Below the pieces are notes generated by a model. The model was not told the DNA's origin, searched no databases, and saw only the letters and a program-made list of their open reading frames with translations. This document shows, one piece after another, positions 33,744-43,211 of a stretch of DNA of 64,000 bases. Made by a program: the position numbers and the translations under genes. Source of the stretch: Chitinophagaceae bacterium (GTDB lineage: Bacteria > Bacteroidota > Bacteroidia > Chitinophagales > Chitinophagaceae); assembly GCA_024103425.1 (NCBI GenBank), contig JAGFIS010000024.1:1-64000 (forward strand), written 5' to 3'. Position 1 is the stretch's first letter. Every line of letters starts with the position of its first letter.

Positions 33744-33835
33744 TTTTTTCAAGGTTATGAAGATGAACAAGATTAAGGATAGACAAAATAAATCAAGGTA
33801 ATCGGGCTAATCTAATTATAATCATGGTTCAGACA
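33730..33835. repeat. ~106-bp repeat with inverted ends, copy R2
   Basis: Direct copy of R1. The left end is AGCCTAAACCGTGATT (33730-33745) and the right end is AATCATGGTTCAGACA (33820-33835). The interior includes GATGAACAAGATTAAGGAT and CAAGGTAATCGGGCTAATCT (33794-33813, one mismatch to R1). The left end supplies the final codons of the GxxExxY gene. The right end stops 2 nt before the ATG of the Fic gene. Confidence 0.75.
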
Positions 33836-33837
33836 AT

Positions 33838-34719
33838 ATGAATACGCAACATAAAATATCTATCCGATTCTTCAACGACCGTGAGGTACGTGCTGCCTGG
33901 GATGATGAAAATGCCAAATGGTGGTTTTCGGTATTGGATGTTGTGGGTATTCTGAATGAGGAAGATGACTATACAAAGACGCGTAATTATTGGAAGTACC
34001 TGAAGGCGAAATTGAAGAAGGAAGGAAGTCAAGTGGTTAGTGTCACTACCCAGTTGAAATTACTGGCACCCGATGGTAGAAAGCGTCTGACAGATGCTTT
34101 GGACAGTAATGGTATTATTGAACTTGCCAAACACTTCCCCAATAATAAAGCAACCAAGTTTCTCGACTGGTTTTTGTACAGCGAAAACAGCATTGACGGA
34201 CAAAGCAAGAAGAAGGCATACACCCTGTTTGAAGGTAATTTATTAGAAACGATTGAGGTTGGTACGACTAAAGGATTGCAACAAATCCATGCGTACTTGT
34301 TCGGGGGTTTATATGAGTTTGCAGGAAAGATTCGACAGAAAAATATTTCTAAAGGCGGATTTCAATTTGCCACCTCTCATTTCCTTGGTAATACACTGAA
34401 GCAAATAGAGGCAATGCCTGAAAACACTTTTGATGAGATAGTGCAGAAGTATATCGAGATGAACATCGCTCATCCGTTTATGGAAGGTAATGGAAGAAGT
34501 GCCAGGATCTGGCTGGATTTGATTTTGAAGAAACGTTTAAAGAAATGCGTGGACTGGAGCAAAATAAGCAAGCGAAATTATATGACGGCCATGATGTTGA
34601 GTCCTACAAACAGCGAAGTGCTGAAGAAACTTTTAAAAACCGCTTTAACTACCAAGATACACGATCGTGAAATGTTCATGAAGGGTATAGATTATTCCTA
34701 TTACTATGAAGAAGAATGA
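33838..34719 (+). CDS. BRO-N-like domain fused to Fic domain
   Basis: A 293-residue protein. Residues about 8-105 resemble the BRO-N/antirepressor fold ([20 protein letters not shown], then [17 protein letters not shown]), which binds DNA in phage regulators. Residues about 130-260 form a Fic domain with a complete active site [12 protein letters not shown], matching HxFx(D/E)GNGRxxR. Fic proteins usually transfer AMP or similar groups from a nucleotide to a target protein. No inhibitory (S/T)xxxE(G/N) motif is visible, and no separate antitoxin gene is adjacent. The ATG lies 2 nt after repeat R2. It is convergent with recB (26 bp between stops). Confidence 0.85.
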   Translation: MNTQHKISIRFFNDREVRAAWDDENAKWWFSVLDVVGILNEEDDYTKTRNYWKYLKAKLKKEGSQVVSVTTQLKLLAPDGRKRLTDALDSNGIIELAKHFPNNKATKFLDWFLYSENSIDGQSKKKAYTLFEGNLLETIEVGTTKGLQQIHAYLFGGLYEFAGKIRQKNISKGGFQFATSHFLGNTLKQIEAMPENTFDEIVQKYIEMNIAHPFMEGNGRSARIWLDLILKKRLKKCVDWSKISKRNYMTAMMLSPTNSEVLKKLLKTALTTKIHDREMFMKGIDYSYYYEEE

Positions 34720-34745
34720 GACCTCTTTTAATTAATCGCTCATTG

Positions 34746-37700
34746 CTAACCAATCACCTCTTCCAACTCTTTCAAATCATCTTCCGTTGGTCTGAAGAAA
34801 TAAACTCCCGATGACTCTCCTTCCCGCATTCCCCGAATGAAGCAATAAATCACTCCGCCAAAAGAGCTATAGTCAAATTTGCCCAATCGTTGTTGCAGGT
34901 ACTTTTTGGCAGCCAGGGTGTAGATCAGATATTGCAGGTGGTAATTCCATTCATCCATCGCCTGATCGAGTGATGCGCCGGTATAGGATTCAACCTGATT
35001 TCCGAGAAAATTGGTCTTCCAGTCCAGCACATAATACTTGCCGTCGTGTTCAAAAAACAGATCAATAAATCCGTTCATCATGCCGGAGAGAGTGTTCTCT
35101 CCTCGCAGTTGAATATTCTTTTTCAAGCGATCACCCAGTGCTTTCAGTTTAGTTGTGTCAAAGGTGTTGACAGAAAAATCGAATTCCAGTTCCTGCAACC
35201 TCTTCTCCCGGCTAATTTGGTTGAGTGAAAAAGAATTGTCTCCGTCGGACATGACAGCACTTAGTACTTGTCGGGCTAATTCCGGAAGGTGTTTTTTGTA
35301 ATACTCTATGTCTGTGAGTGTATAACGCTTGACAATATTGTCAATAATCATATCATGCTTCTCAGATTGAGTAAAGTTGATCTTCTCCAGGATTTCATGA
35401 ATCATGGTACCTGTTACCGGACCTCGTCGAAGCCGCTCGAAGACGAAGGTGTCATACGCTTCGGGTGTGCGTTGTACGGGCAACACGGCAGGGGGAAGTA
35501 TAGCGCTTTTGGCTGTCAGACCTGAATAGCTCATGAATTGCCAATTGGGTTCCAGCACTGAAAGCTGACCATTCAATGTGGCTGCTTTGGCAGGATCGGG
35601 AGTAGAGGAGACGTATCTCGGCTGTGCCGGGATGTACGCATCAGTTGTGTGAATTTTAATCAGATCCTCTGAAGGAGGATTGTTTTTTAAGCCATCCAAA
35701 ATTTTTGTAAGACCGGATTCATTAAAGGTATCTTTACTTGTATTCTTAAAAATAAAACATCCGTACACTGCTCTGGTTACTGTCACGTATATCAGCCTTC
35801 TGTTTTCCTGTTCTTCCTGAGTACGTGCTATCTCCATGAGTTTATCATCCAGTTCTTCATCAGGATAATACAGGTATTTACCTGCGAAGGGTTGCAGATG
35901 AGTATCAGTGATATTTTCGGGGATGTAAATAGTATGGCTTTTCCCGTTTCTGAAATCCGGCACAAGGTCTAACTGTGGTGCGATGACGATTGGATACTCT
36001 AACCCCTTTGCAGCATGTATGGTAGATATGGTAACAGAATCAGCATCATTTTCCAACCTGATTTCTTTTTCATCTTCCTGGATCAGATCGAGCTCGGTAG
36101 CCCGCTGCATCCATTCTAACAGCTCTGCTTGTTTCAGTTTCTGGTGGTATTCTGTTTTGAAAAGCAGTTCTGATATCTGGTTGATATTAGAGATAATTCG
36201 CAGTCCGTTTTCTGTTTGCGGGTCCGATAAATAATTTCTGATACCAAAGTCGGTGATAAAAGAAGAGATGGCTTCATTGACGCCGCGTGTTTCCCACAGT
36301 GTCTTATATTTTCTGAAAAGTTCAGTCAGTCGCTCTTTGTTTAGTTTGATTACTTCAGTGCTATTGTAAGGAGTAAAGGAGCTTACAAGAGCTGTATGGA
36401 TTTTGTCCAGGTCCGGATCGAACATTGCCTTTAAAACGCGAAGCATCTCAAGTGCTTCGGTGCTCTCCATTATTCTCTCATGAGAAATGATGACTGCCGG
36501 TATCCCTATTTTATTAAGTCTGTCCTTCATCTCAGCACCGTGGTCATTACCGCGAACGAGGATACTGATGTCTTTGGGCAAAACAGAAAGTTCTTTTCCA
36601 TCCTTGAGTATTTTAAATTTCTTGTCTGTCAGCAGGGTGAGAATCAGTCCGGATGCTGATCTCCTTATCGCATCAAGTCCTGACAACTCATAGATCTGGA
36701 TGGGCGTTACAGGTTTGCCGTCGTACAGTAGCAAATTTTGTGCGGCACCCCGAGGTGCACTGACCAGTATGTACTTTATAGTATCAATATTTTCCCGAAA
36801 ATAGAAGGTATCAAAACCCGGTTCGGGTTTAAAGAAGCAATTCATAGCTTCGATCAGCCTGTGCGACGAACGAAAATTGGTATTCATCGTATATCGGCGA
36901 TCCACTTCGCTGCGCGCTTTAAAGTAAGTGTTGATGTCTGCCTGGCGCCATCCGTAAATCGATTGTTTAGGATCACCCACATAAAATACGGTTGTGATAC
37001 CGCTAAATGCCGTTTTAAAAATTTCGTATTGAAGTCTGTCAGTGTCCTGAAATTCATCGATAAAGACAGCCTGGTATTGGCTTTGTAAATGCTGAGTTAT
37101 TCTCTCACGGTTATTGCCGGTAATGGCAGTGTGCAGATTAAAAATCAGTTTGTCGAAAGACAACATCCCTGCCTTTGCCAGATGCTCGTCTATTTTGGGA
37201 AGTAAGGTTTGAATGGCATAACAGTTGATTTTGTAAATAGCAACATTCACCGAAGCAGAGATCTCTTCAAGCTTTTCTGATCTTCTCTGTGCAAGATCAT
37301 TAATTCCGAACGGGACGAGTAGATTGTAATATTGCTTTTGATCTTTTTCCGCCAGGATATCTAATAGTTTCTGTGGGGCCTCTAATTGAGGTAAAAGCTT
37401 TTCTCTTGCATAACGGTTGTCCCGAAGAACCTGTTCTATTTCTTCACGATTCTGAGTAATAATTGCTGCACACTGATCTTCTATTGCTGTTATTTCCTGT
37501 TGAGCCTGTTTTGCACCCTGTAATATGTTTCTTTCTATTCTGTAAGTTATTCTTTCATCATAATAAAAATAATGTTTGCCTGAAGCATGGTTCTTAAGCA
37601 CCTCCATAATGCTCTTAAACGAATAGTCTTTGCTTTTGAGAAGAGCAAAATCTTCAACCGGGAGGGTGTTGACCTTGGTTCGCCAGAAATCCATGGCATA

Positions 37701-38177
37701 TTGCAGGAACAGATCGTCCAATGAGCTGACAACTTCGCCTCCGAACAGTTGTCCTGTCTCGAACGACTGGTTGGCCAGACTTTGCTGGCAAAATCCGTGG
37801 ATGGTCATGATGGAGAGCTCATCTAAAAACAAGAGTGCTCCTTTGATACGAAGTTTGATTTCTTCGGGGTCAATTCCTTTTGCAATGGCACCCGAAATAA
37901 CTTTTTGTACAGGATCGTCGTGATCTTTTTCTGTTGTGATACATTCTTGAGCCTTGCGGACAAACTGGCGAATGCGTTCTTCTAACTCTGCCACAGCATT
38001 CTTGGTAAAGGTTACAAGCAGTATTTGATTGACGGGAATATTTTTTTCCAGCACCATGCGCAAGACAAGAATAGCGATAGAGAAGGTTTTCCCTGTGCCG
38101 GCGCTGGCCTCCACAAGGTTTTTACTGTCTAACGGTACTTCAAATACGTTAAAATCCAAAATTTCATTCTGCCTCAT
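34746..38177 (-). CDS. recB: Exodeoxyribonuclease V subunit beta (RecB)
   Basis: A 1143-residue UvrD-type helicase-nuclease. Walker A is EASAGTGKTFSIAIL (about 23-37), and helicase motifs include FIDEFQDTD and VGDPKQSIYGWR. The C-terminal RecB-family nuclease has GFIDLFFE...YYVLDWKTNF and HLQYLIYTLA. It is the fast 3'-5' helicase and nuclease of the RecBCD complex that processes double-strand breaks. Last gene of recD-recC-recB, overlapping recC by 14 bp. Confidence 0.93.
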   Translation of the reverse strand: MRQNEILDFNVFEVPLDSKNLVEASAGTGKTFSIAILVLRMVLEKNIPVNQILLVTFTKNAVAELEERIRQFVRKAQECITTEKDHDDPVQKVISGAIAKGIDPEEIKLRIKGALLFLDELSIMTIHGFCQQSLANQSFETGQLFGGEVVSSLDDLFLQYAMDFWRTKVNTLPVEDFALLKSKDYSFKSIMEVLKNHASGKHYFYYDERITYRIERNILQGAKQAQQEITAIEDQCAAIITQNREEIEQVLRDNRYAREKLLPQLEAPQKLLDILAEKDQKQYYNLLVPFGINDLAQRRSEKLEEISASVNVAIYKINCYAIQTLLPKIDEHLAKAGMLSFDKLIFNLHTAITGNNRERITQHLQSQYQAVFIDEFQDTDRLQYEIFKTAFSGITTVFYVGDPKQSIYGWRQADINTYFKARSEVDRRYTMNTNFRSSHRLIEAMNCFFKPEPGFDTFYFRENIDTIKYILVSAPRGAAQNLLLYDGKPVTPIQIYELSGLDAIRRSASGLILTLLTDKKFKILKDGKELSVLPKDISILVRGNDHGAEMKDRLNKIGIPAVIISHERIMESTEALEMLRVLKAMFDPDLDKIHTALVSSFTPYNSTEVIKLNKERLTELFRKYKTLWETRGVNEAISSFITDFGIRNYLSDPQTENGLRIISNINQISELLFKTEYHQKLKQAELLEWMQRATELDLIQEDEKEIRLENDADSVTISTIHAAKGLEYPIVIAPQLDLVPDFRNGKSHTIYIPENITDTHLQPFAGKYLYYPDEELDDKLMEIARTQEEQENRRLIYVTVTRAVYGCFIFKNTSKDTFNESGLTKILDGLKNNPPSEDLIKIHTTDAYIPAQPRYVSSTPDPAKAATLNGQLSVLEPNWQFMSYSGLTAKSAILPPAVLPVQRTPEAYDTFVFERLRRGPVTGTMIHEILEKINFTQSEKHDMIIDNIVKRYTLTDIEYYKKHLPELARQVLSAVMSDGDNSFSLNQISREKRLQELEFDFSVNTFDTTKLKALGDRLKKNIQLRGENTLSGMMNGFIDLFFEHDGKYYVLDWKTNFLGNQVESYTGASLDQAMDEWNYHLQYLIYTLAAKKYLQQRLGKFDYSSFGGVIYCFIRGMREGESSGVYFFRPTEDDLKELEEVIG

Positions 38178-41100
38178 TGTCTTTCTGTTTTACAAAAACT
38201 CCGTTTTGTTGATTTTTAATATAACCTGCTACTACTTTATAGTCATTATGGGTTGCCTCTATATTGGTTATATCTATTAATCCTTCCCGTATAGCCAAGG
38301 CCAAGTATTGATCATTATTACTGATGTCGCTCTGTATATTGTTCTTTAATGCCGACTTAGACAGGCTGCCCCACTTGACCTTATAGGCTACAGGATGATC
38401 AGCGTTATTCTTGAAGAAGTGTATTAACTGTCGGAGGACTTCTTTGGCATTTTGTATATCGTTAATCACTACTTCAGACACATCCTGATTGATTAAAAAA
38501 ACTTTCAAGTCTGCTGCTCCGGCTACTTTGAGTAACAGGGCATACAGCCATGCCCTTAGTTCTGCTTTAGCAGGATTTTTTGACAGGTTCGGAACAAGCA
38601 CCCTGTTGGCAAAGATGTTGGCGATGCCGGCGGTGAGGTTGATTCCATCAATGGTAACGTGAAACTCTTTAAACTCTTCGGAATGATTGCCTTTCATTTG
38701 TCTGAATGCAGCAATTGTCTGCTGGTGATTTTCCAGGATGACCTGTACTTCGTATTCTCCGGCTGCCTTCAGAGGCAAATCTCCCTGTTTGGTAGCAGCC
38801 CTCATAAAAGTCGCAATTTGATCAGGTTCTGTGTTGAGAAGTTGATGAGTGAGCTGCCATTTCTCCAGGTGGTTCATTTCAAACATTTCTGTTTCTGCAA
38901 GACTGACAGAAGCGTCGTCGTAAGAAATGCCAAGTGTTTTTTGATAATAAAATTGAATGGTATCTGAGAAGAAATTATATAAGGTGTGGATATCCATTTC
39001 TTCCTGAGTTTCATCCGGCACTATTTCTTCAGGCTCTTCACCAATTTCCTGCGGGGCAACAGTGGTCAGCAAATAATTATAGTAATGCGGATCATTTCCA
39101 TATTTGTTACTAAAGCCGTGCAATGGTTGCAGTGTAGTGAGTATTTTATTTACCTCCCGAATCTCTGTTCCGGATTGGATGAATGAGAGCAGTTCGTCGG
39201 TAAGGATGGAAGGCGGGCGATTTTTATTGTCCTTAGAATTTTGTCCGGTATAACTGATATATAGCTTATCGCCTGCACTCATCAGCGTTTCCAGGAAAAG
39301 GTGCTTGTCGTTAATCTTCACATTCCTGTCGCCTGTCTGAGGAAATTTTTCCATTAGATTGAAACCCGTCTTCACCGGTTTCCGGGGAAATTTGTCAAAG
39401 TCAAGCCCCAGCATGGCTACTATCCTAAAGGGAATACTGCGCATCGGAATCAGTGAACAGAAAGTGATGCCTCCGCGTCCGAAATCAGCGTTGCGTTCTG
39501 CACTCTCCAGCACCGGTAAAAACTGTCTTAAAAAAACGGGATAGGTAATTTCTTGCTCAAAGAATTGGCCCGATACCTCTATCTCTTTCAGTTGCTGGAT
39601 CAGGAGTTGATATTCCTCGGCATTTTCGCTTTCAATATCTGCCAGCAATTCGTTGATCGTATCCGTTACATAACCCGTCCATTCGGTGATTTTCTTTCCA
39701 CATTCTCTGGCCTGTAATGACTTGATGAGCAGCCTCACCATACCCGTGAATCTGATAACTTCATCAGCGGTACCACCCTCTGTGCTGTCTAACGGGAAGA
39801 AACTGGTTTCCCCCGTACCCACTTCTTCCCCTCCGCTCATGCATAAACCATAGATAATTCTCTTCAGCCCGTATCCCCAACTGACAAAAACAGAATCATC
39901 TTCTTCACTCCCTTCGATGCCGTGTCTGATATTGGCATCTGCAACGACGCCTCGTATCAGTTCGGTTTCAGTCAATTTAAATCTCTTTCTGATAGCAGAA
40001 AAATCGAGCAGTTGCAATACATTTTCAGATGTGAATACCGATTCATCTATAGTAAGGATGGCGTAAAGAGCGCTGCTGATGCTGTCTGATGAGATGATAG
40101 ATTCATCTGCAATATTATATCTCAGCCTGTAAGGAGCGTTATCAAAAACAGCGCGTATATATGCCGCATATTTATTGATATCAGTTACCTGAACTACGAT
40201 ATCGCGCAGGGAATACCGGCCCGGATTCTCGTCCAATGTTTTGATCAGGTAATTATAGAGAGTTTCTACCTCTCTCAATTCCGAAAAACAGGATTGAATA
40301 ATAATACTGCCGTCTTTGAGTTGGTTTTCCGTAAACTGATTACTTGCGGGTGGCAGATTATTTCGGAAAGTCTGCTGCACGGCGGAAAGCAGCGTGGTAT
40401 TTTCATTCTCTGTTATTAAATCTTCATACGTATTCAACGTATCCTCGTCAGTGAAGAATAGCAAAAACGTATTCTGGATCAACTTGCCCCAGTCAGTCAG
40501 CAGTGGGTTATTTAATGTGTCCTGGTCGGGCAGCCCTGTTTTCTTTCGGCGATAAAAGGCTGCTTTTCGGCTTAAGTCCTCATACCAATAAATGTCAGGT
40601 GCCGGATTAGAAAGGTACACATACACCTGAATGTTGTACATAGCTATAGCCTGCAGTATTTCATAATGATATGGGGTAATAAGGCTGGTGCCGAAAAAAT
40701 GAACAGCCGGTAACTGTCTTTCCAGTGCCCGGATATTGCCTTCCTGCTTTAAATTTTCAATAATTGTTTTCTTGACTCTCGATTTATCAGGAAATAGAAC
40801 TCCACTCCTTTCTTTAATGATCGACCACAACTTTTTTTGCCATTCTTCATCCTGTACATTGTGAACAAGCGTATCCTTCTCCCAGGCCTCCAGCATATCA
40901 TAGCGGTACACCTGGTACTGGTCAAAGAGATCAGAAACCACCTGTGCGAGCGCGATGCGTTTAATGTCTCCCTCAGTGCCCGGATTGCTGTAATAGGCAG
41001 CAACCTGTGGAAATGAGTCTTTAAAAGCCGGGTTGCCTAATTCTTCATAAATCAGCCATTGCAGTTGATGTTTGTCTAATGTCTTTTCCAGTTTTCCCCC

Positions 41101-41328
41101 TGAGAGGAAATACACTTTATTGATCAGCTCATTGGGTTGTAGAAATTCAATATTCGCTGCAATGCCGGTTCGCTCCGCTATTTGGGTTTTCAGCCAACTG
41201 TTCATTCCATCGGTCTGAGAAACAATGTACACAGGCTGAAAAATATTTTGGGGATGCGCAGGAATTGTTTCGCTGAGTACTTCAGCCAGCTGATGCAGAG
41301 AATTGGAGCTTTTTATCAGGATACTCAT
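38164..41328 (-). CDS. recC: Exodeoxyribonuclease V subunit gamma (RecC)
   Basis: A 1054-residue RecC. The N-terminus has the family pattern QPVYIVSQTDGMNSWLKTQI, and the middle part has GGITFCSLIPMRSIPFRIVAML, a core inactivated-helicase segment that recognises Chi in E. coli. The sequence is divergent from enterobacterial RecC, as is usual across phyla, so the Chi specificity cannot be inferred. It overlaps recD by 4 bp (ATGA) and recB by 14 bp, giving strict co-translation of the complex. Confidence 0.9.
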   Translation of the reverse strand: MSILIKSSNSLHQLAEVLSETIPAHPQNIFQPVYIVSQTDGMNSWLKTQIAERTGIAANIEFLQPNELINKVYFLSGGKLEKTLDKHQLQWLIYEELGNPAFKDSFPQVAAYYSNPGTEGDIKRIALAQVVSDLFDQYQVYRYDMLEAWEKDTLVHNVQDEEWQKKLWSIIKERSGVLFPDKSRVKKTIIENLKQEGNIRALERQLPAVHFFGTSLITPYHYEILQAIAMYNIQVYVYLSNPAPDIYWYEDLSRKAAFYRRKKTGLPDQDTLNNPLLTDWGKLIQNTFLLFFTDEDTLNTYEDLITENENTTLLSAVQQTFRNNLPPASNQFTENQLKDGSIIIQSCFSELREVETLYNYLIKTLDENPGRYSLRDIVVQVTDINKYAAYIRAVFDNAPYRLRYNIADESIISSDSISSALYAILTIDESVFTSENVLQLLDFSAIRKRFKLTETELIRGVVADANIRHGIEGSEEDDSVFVSWGYGLKRIIYGLCMSGGEEVGTGETSFFPLDSTEGGTADEVIRFTGMVRLLIKSLQARECGKKITEWTGYVTDTINELLADIESENAEEYQLLIQQLKEIEVSGQFFEQEITYPVFLRQFLPVLESAERNADFGRGGITFCSLIPMRSIPFRIVAMLGLDFDKFPRKPVKTGFNLMEKFPQTGDRNVKINDKHLFLETLMSAGDKLYISYTGQNSKDNKNRPPSILTDELLSFIQSGTEIREVNKILTTLQPLHGFSNKYGNDPHYYNYLLTTVAPQEIGEEPEEIVPDETQEEMDIHTLYNFFSDTIQFYYQKTLGISYDDASVSLAETEMFEMNHLEKWQLTHQLLNTEPDQIATFMRAATKQGDLPLKAAGEYEVQVILENHQQTIAAFRQMKGNHSEEFKEFHVTIDGINLTAGIANIFANRVLVPNLSKNPAKAELRAWLYALLLKVAGAADLKVFLINQDVSEVVINDIQNAKEVLRQLIHFFKNNADHPVAYKVKWGSLSKSALKNNIQSDISNNDQYLALAIREGLIDITNIEATHNDYKVVAGYIKNQQNGVFVKQKDNEAE

Positions 41329-43043
41329 TTTCCAAAACGGTTTTGCAATCCGCTGCCGCGTTTAACCCGCCTCGTAATGGATTGAGTAAAAATTTCTTTG
41401 TTTGTCCGGATCAGCACGGTTTCTTTGGCACGGGTGATAGCAGTGTAGATCAGCTCCTTTGTCAGGATTGGAGAATCGTATGGCGGTAGTATTATGGCAA
41501 CATTTTCAAATTCAGAACCCTGGCTCTTGTGAATGGTGATAGCAAAAGCAGTTTCAGCATAACTGATAATAGCCGGATTAAAGTCAACAATGCCCGACTC
41601 GGTCTCTATCCATGCACGCAGTTGTCCTTTTTCATTTTTTCGGATGATGCCGGTATCCCCGTTGTACACGCCCAAAGCATAATTGTTTTTAGTGATCATT
41701 ACGGGGCGATTGTGATAAAATATGTTATCACACTTGATAAGCCCTTTCTTTTCCAGGATGGATTCTATCCTTTTGTTAATGGCGTACAATCCGTTGTTGC
41801 CCTCACGCAGTGCACACAAGACTTTGCACTTACCCAGTAGAGAGATAGCTTTTTTGATGTCTTTCTCTTTGATAAAAGCCCCGAACCCATCGACAAAATG
41901 CTCAAAAATGGAATCGTTATATTCAAAATCAATTTTTACCTGCTTGTCCGTTTCTTCCATAAAGGATTTCAGAGTGTTGACATCTTCATTAATGACAATC
42001 CTGCTCAGCCTGCCGATGCCTTTACTGTCATCAAAGCGGTAGCTCTTTTGTAATTCCACAATATGATTGGCGATAGGAATTACCTTTTCTGCAGGAGTCA
42101 GTTCTGATTCATATAGTGGGGTGATTTTTTTAAGGAAATTATTTCCGAACTGATTCAGTTTTTCCGGCAGCGAGCAGAGGTCGCCAAACAAACTTCCCGC
42201 TTCAACAGAAGCTAATTGGTTTTTATCGCCCAGCAGGATGAGTTTGCTTTGTGGGGCAACGGCCTCTACTAATTTAGCAAATAATGCCACGTCAATCATC
42301 GAGCTCTCATCGATGATGATGACATCATGCGGCAACGGATTCTCGCTGTTATGCTTAAAGTAAATAGAGTTTCTTATACTGCCCAGCAATCTGTGAATGG
42401 TAGAGGGAGAAAGCCCTTTGAATTTCTCCTGAACGGTTTGTGGTAATTTATCCGAACTGTTTTTTATGCTCTCTGCCATCCGGGTGGCAGCTTTTCCTGT
42501 TGGGGCAGCCAGTGCGACCTTCAGTTCGGGATTTTCAGAAAAAAGTAACGCCAGGATGAATGCCACGGTTCTTGTCTTCCCCGTTCCCGGTCCGCCGGTG
42601 ATGATGGTGAACTGTTGTGTCAGTGCCGCAGCAGCTGCAACAGCCTGCCAGTCAGTTGTCTCATTTCCGGGAAATAGTTCTTTAAAAAGCTTTTTTGTAT
42701 CAGCAGAGATTTCTGCATTTACGGCGGCCTCTAAAAACGATTTTATCTTTTCAATAATAGTCGTTTCATACTTGAAATATCGTTGCAGGTAGAGATTTCC
42801 CTCAGACTCTACAATTGGTGTATACTTGGCTCCCTCGGAGACGAACTCACTGAGATCCTCTTCATTGTTAAACCCCGGAAAGACATCACTCCAATTCTCA
42901 CTTTCTATCTCTAGCCTGGGCACGCAGATATGGCCGTCTTTCAATTTTGACCATAAAGCATAGAAATACGGCCGGACATTTACAGGGAAATATTCGGCAA
43001 ACTGAAGGCTGGTTGAGTCTAAATTCCGGGCAGATACAGGCAT
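41325..43043 (-). CDS. recD: Exodeoxyribonuclease V subunit alpha (RecD)
   Basis: A 572-residue superfamily 1B 5'-3' helicase. Walker A is ITGGPGTGKTRTVAFILAL (about 159-177), motif II region IIDESSMID, and the C-terminal AFAITIHKSQGSEFENVAIIL is motif V/VI. First gene of the operon. A -7 box TATATTTG ends 4 nt before its ATG. Confidence 0.93.
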   Translation of the reverse strand: MPVSARNLDSTSLQFAEYFPVNVRPYFYALWSKLKDGHICVPRLEIESENWSDVFPGFNNEEDLSEFVSEGAKYTPIVESEGNLYLQRYFKYETTIIEKIKSFLEAAVNAEISADTKKLFKELFPGNETTDWQAVAAAAALTQQFTIITGGPGTGKTRTVAFILALLFSENPELKVALAAPTGKAATRMAESIKNSSDKLPQTVQEKFKGLSPSTIHRLLGSIRNSIYFKHNSENPLPHDVIIIDESSMIDVALFAKLVEAVAPQSKLILLGDKNQLASVEAGSLFGDLCSLPEKLNQFGNNFLKKITPLYESELTPAEKVIPIANHIVELQKSYRFDDSKGIGRLSRIVINEDVNTLKSFMEETDKQVKIDFEYNDSIFEHFVDGFGAFIKEKDIKKAISLLGKCKVLCALREGNNGLYAINKRIESILEKKGLIKCDNIFYHNRPVMITKNNYALGVYNGDTGIIRKNEKGQLRAWIETESGIVDFNPAIISYAETAFAITIHKSQGSEFENVAIILPPYDSPILTKELIYTAITRAKETVLIRTNKEIFTQSITRRVKRGSGLQNRFGK

Positions 43044-43047
43044 ATTC

Positions 43048-43055
43048 CAAATATA
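43048..43055 (-). promoter_or_regulatory. -7 promoter box of recD-recC-recB
   Basis: TATATTTG on the minus strand is an exact TAnnTTTG match, 4 nt before the recD start codon (43041-43043). A T-run sits at the -33 distance in place of TTTG. If functional, the mRNA is leaderless. Confidence 0.55.
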
Positions 43056-43211
43056 ATTAAAGAAAGTAGAAAAAATCTGCCCATATTATTGTCGGAAATT
43101 TAAAATAAGCTGCTTTTCTGTCCACAATTGCTGCACAGTCCTAAAGGTTTCGGCATGGAAACAAAAATTAATTTATTACCTTGCGCCCGTTAAATAACTA
43201 ATTTAGTTTTT

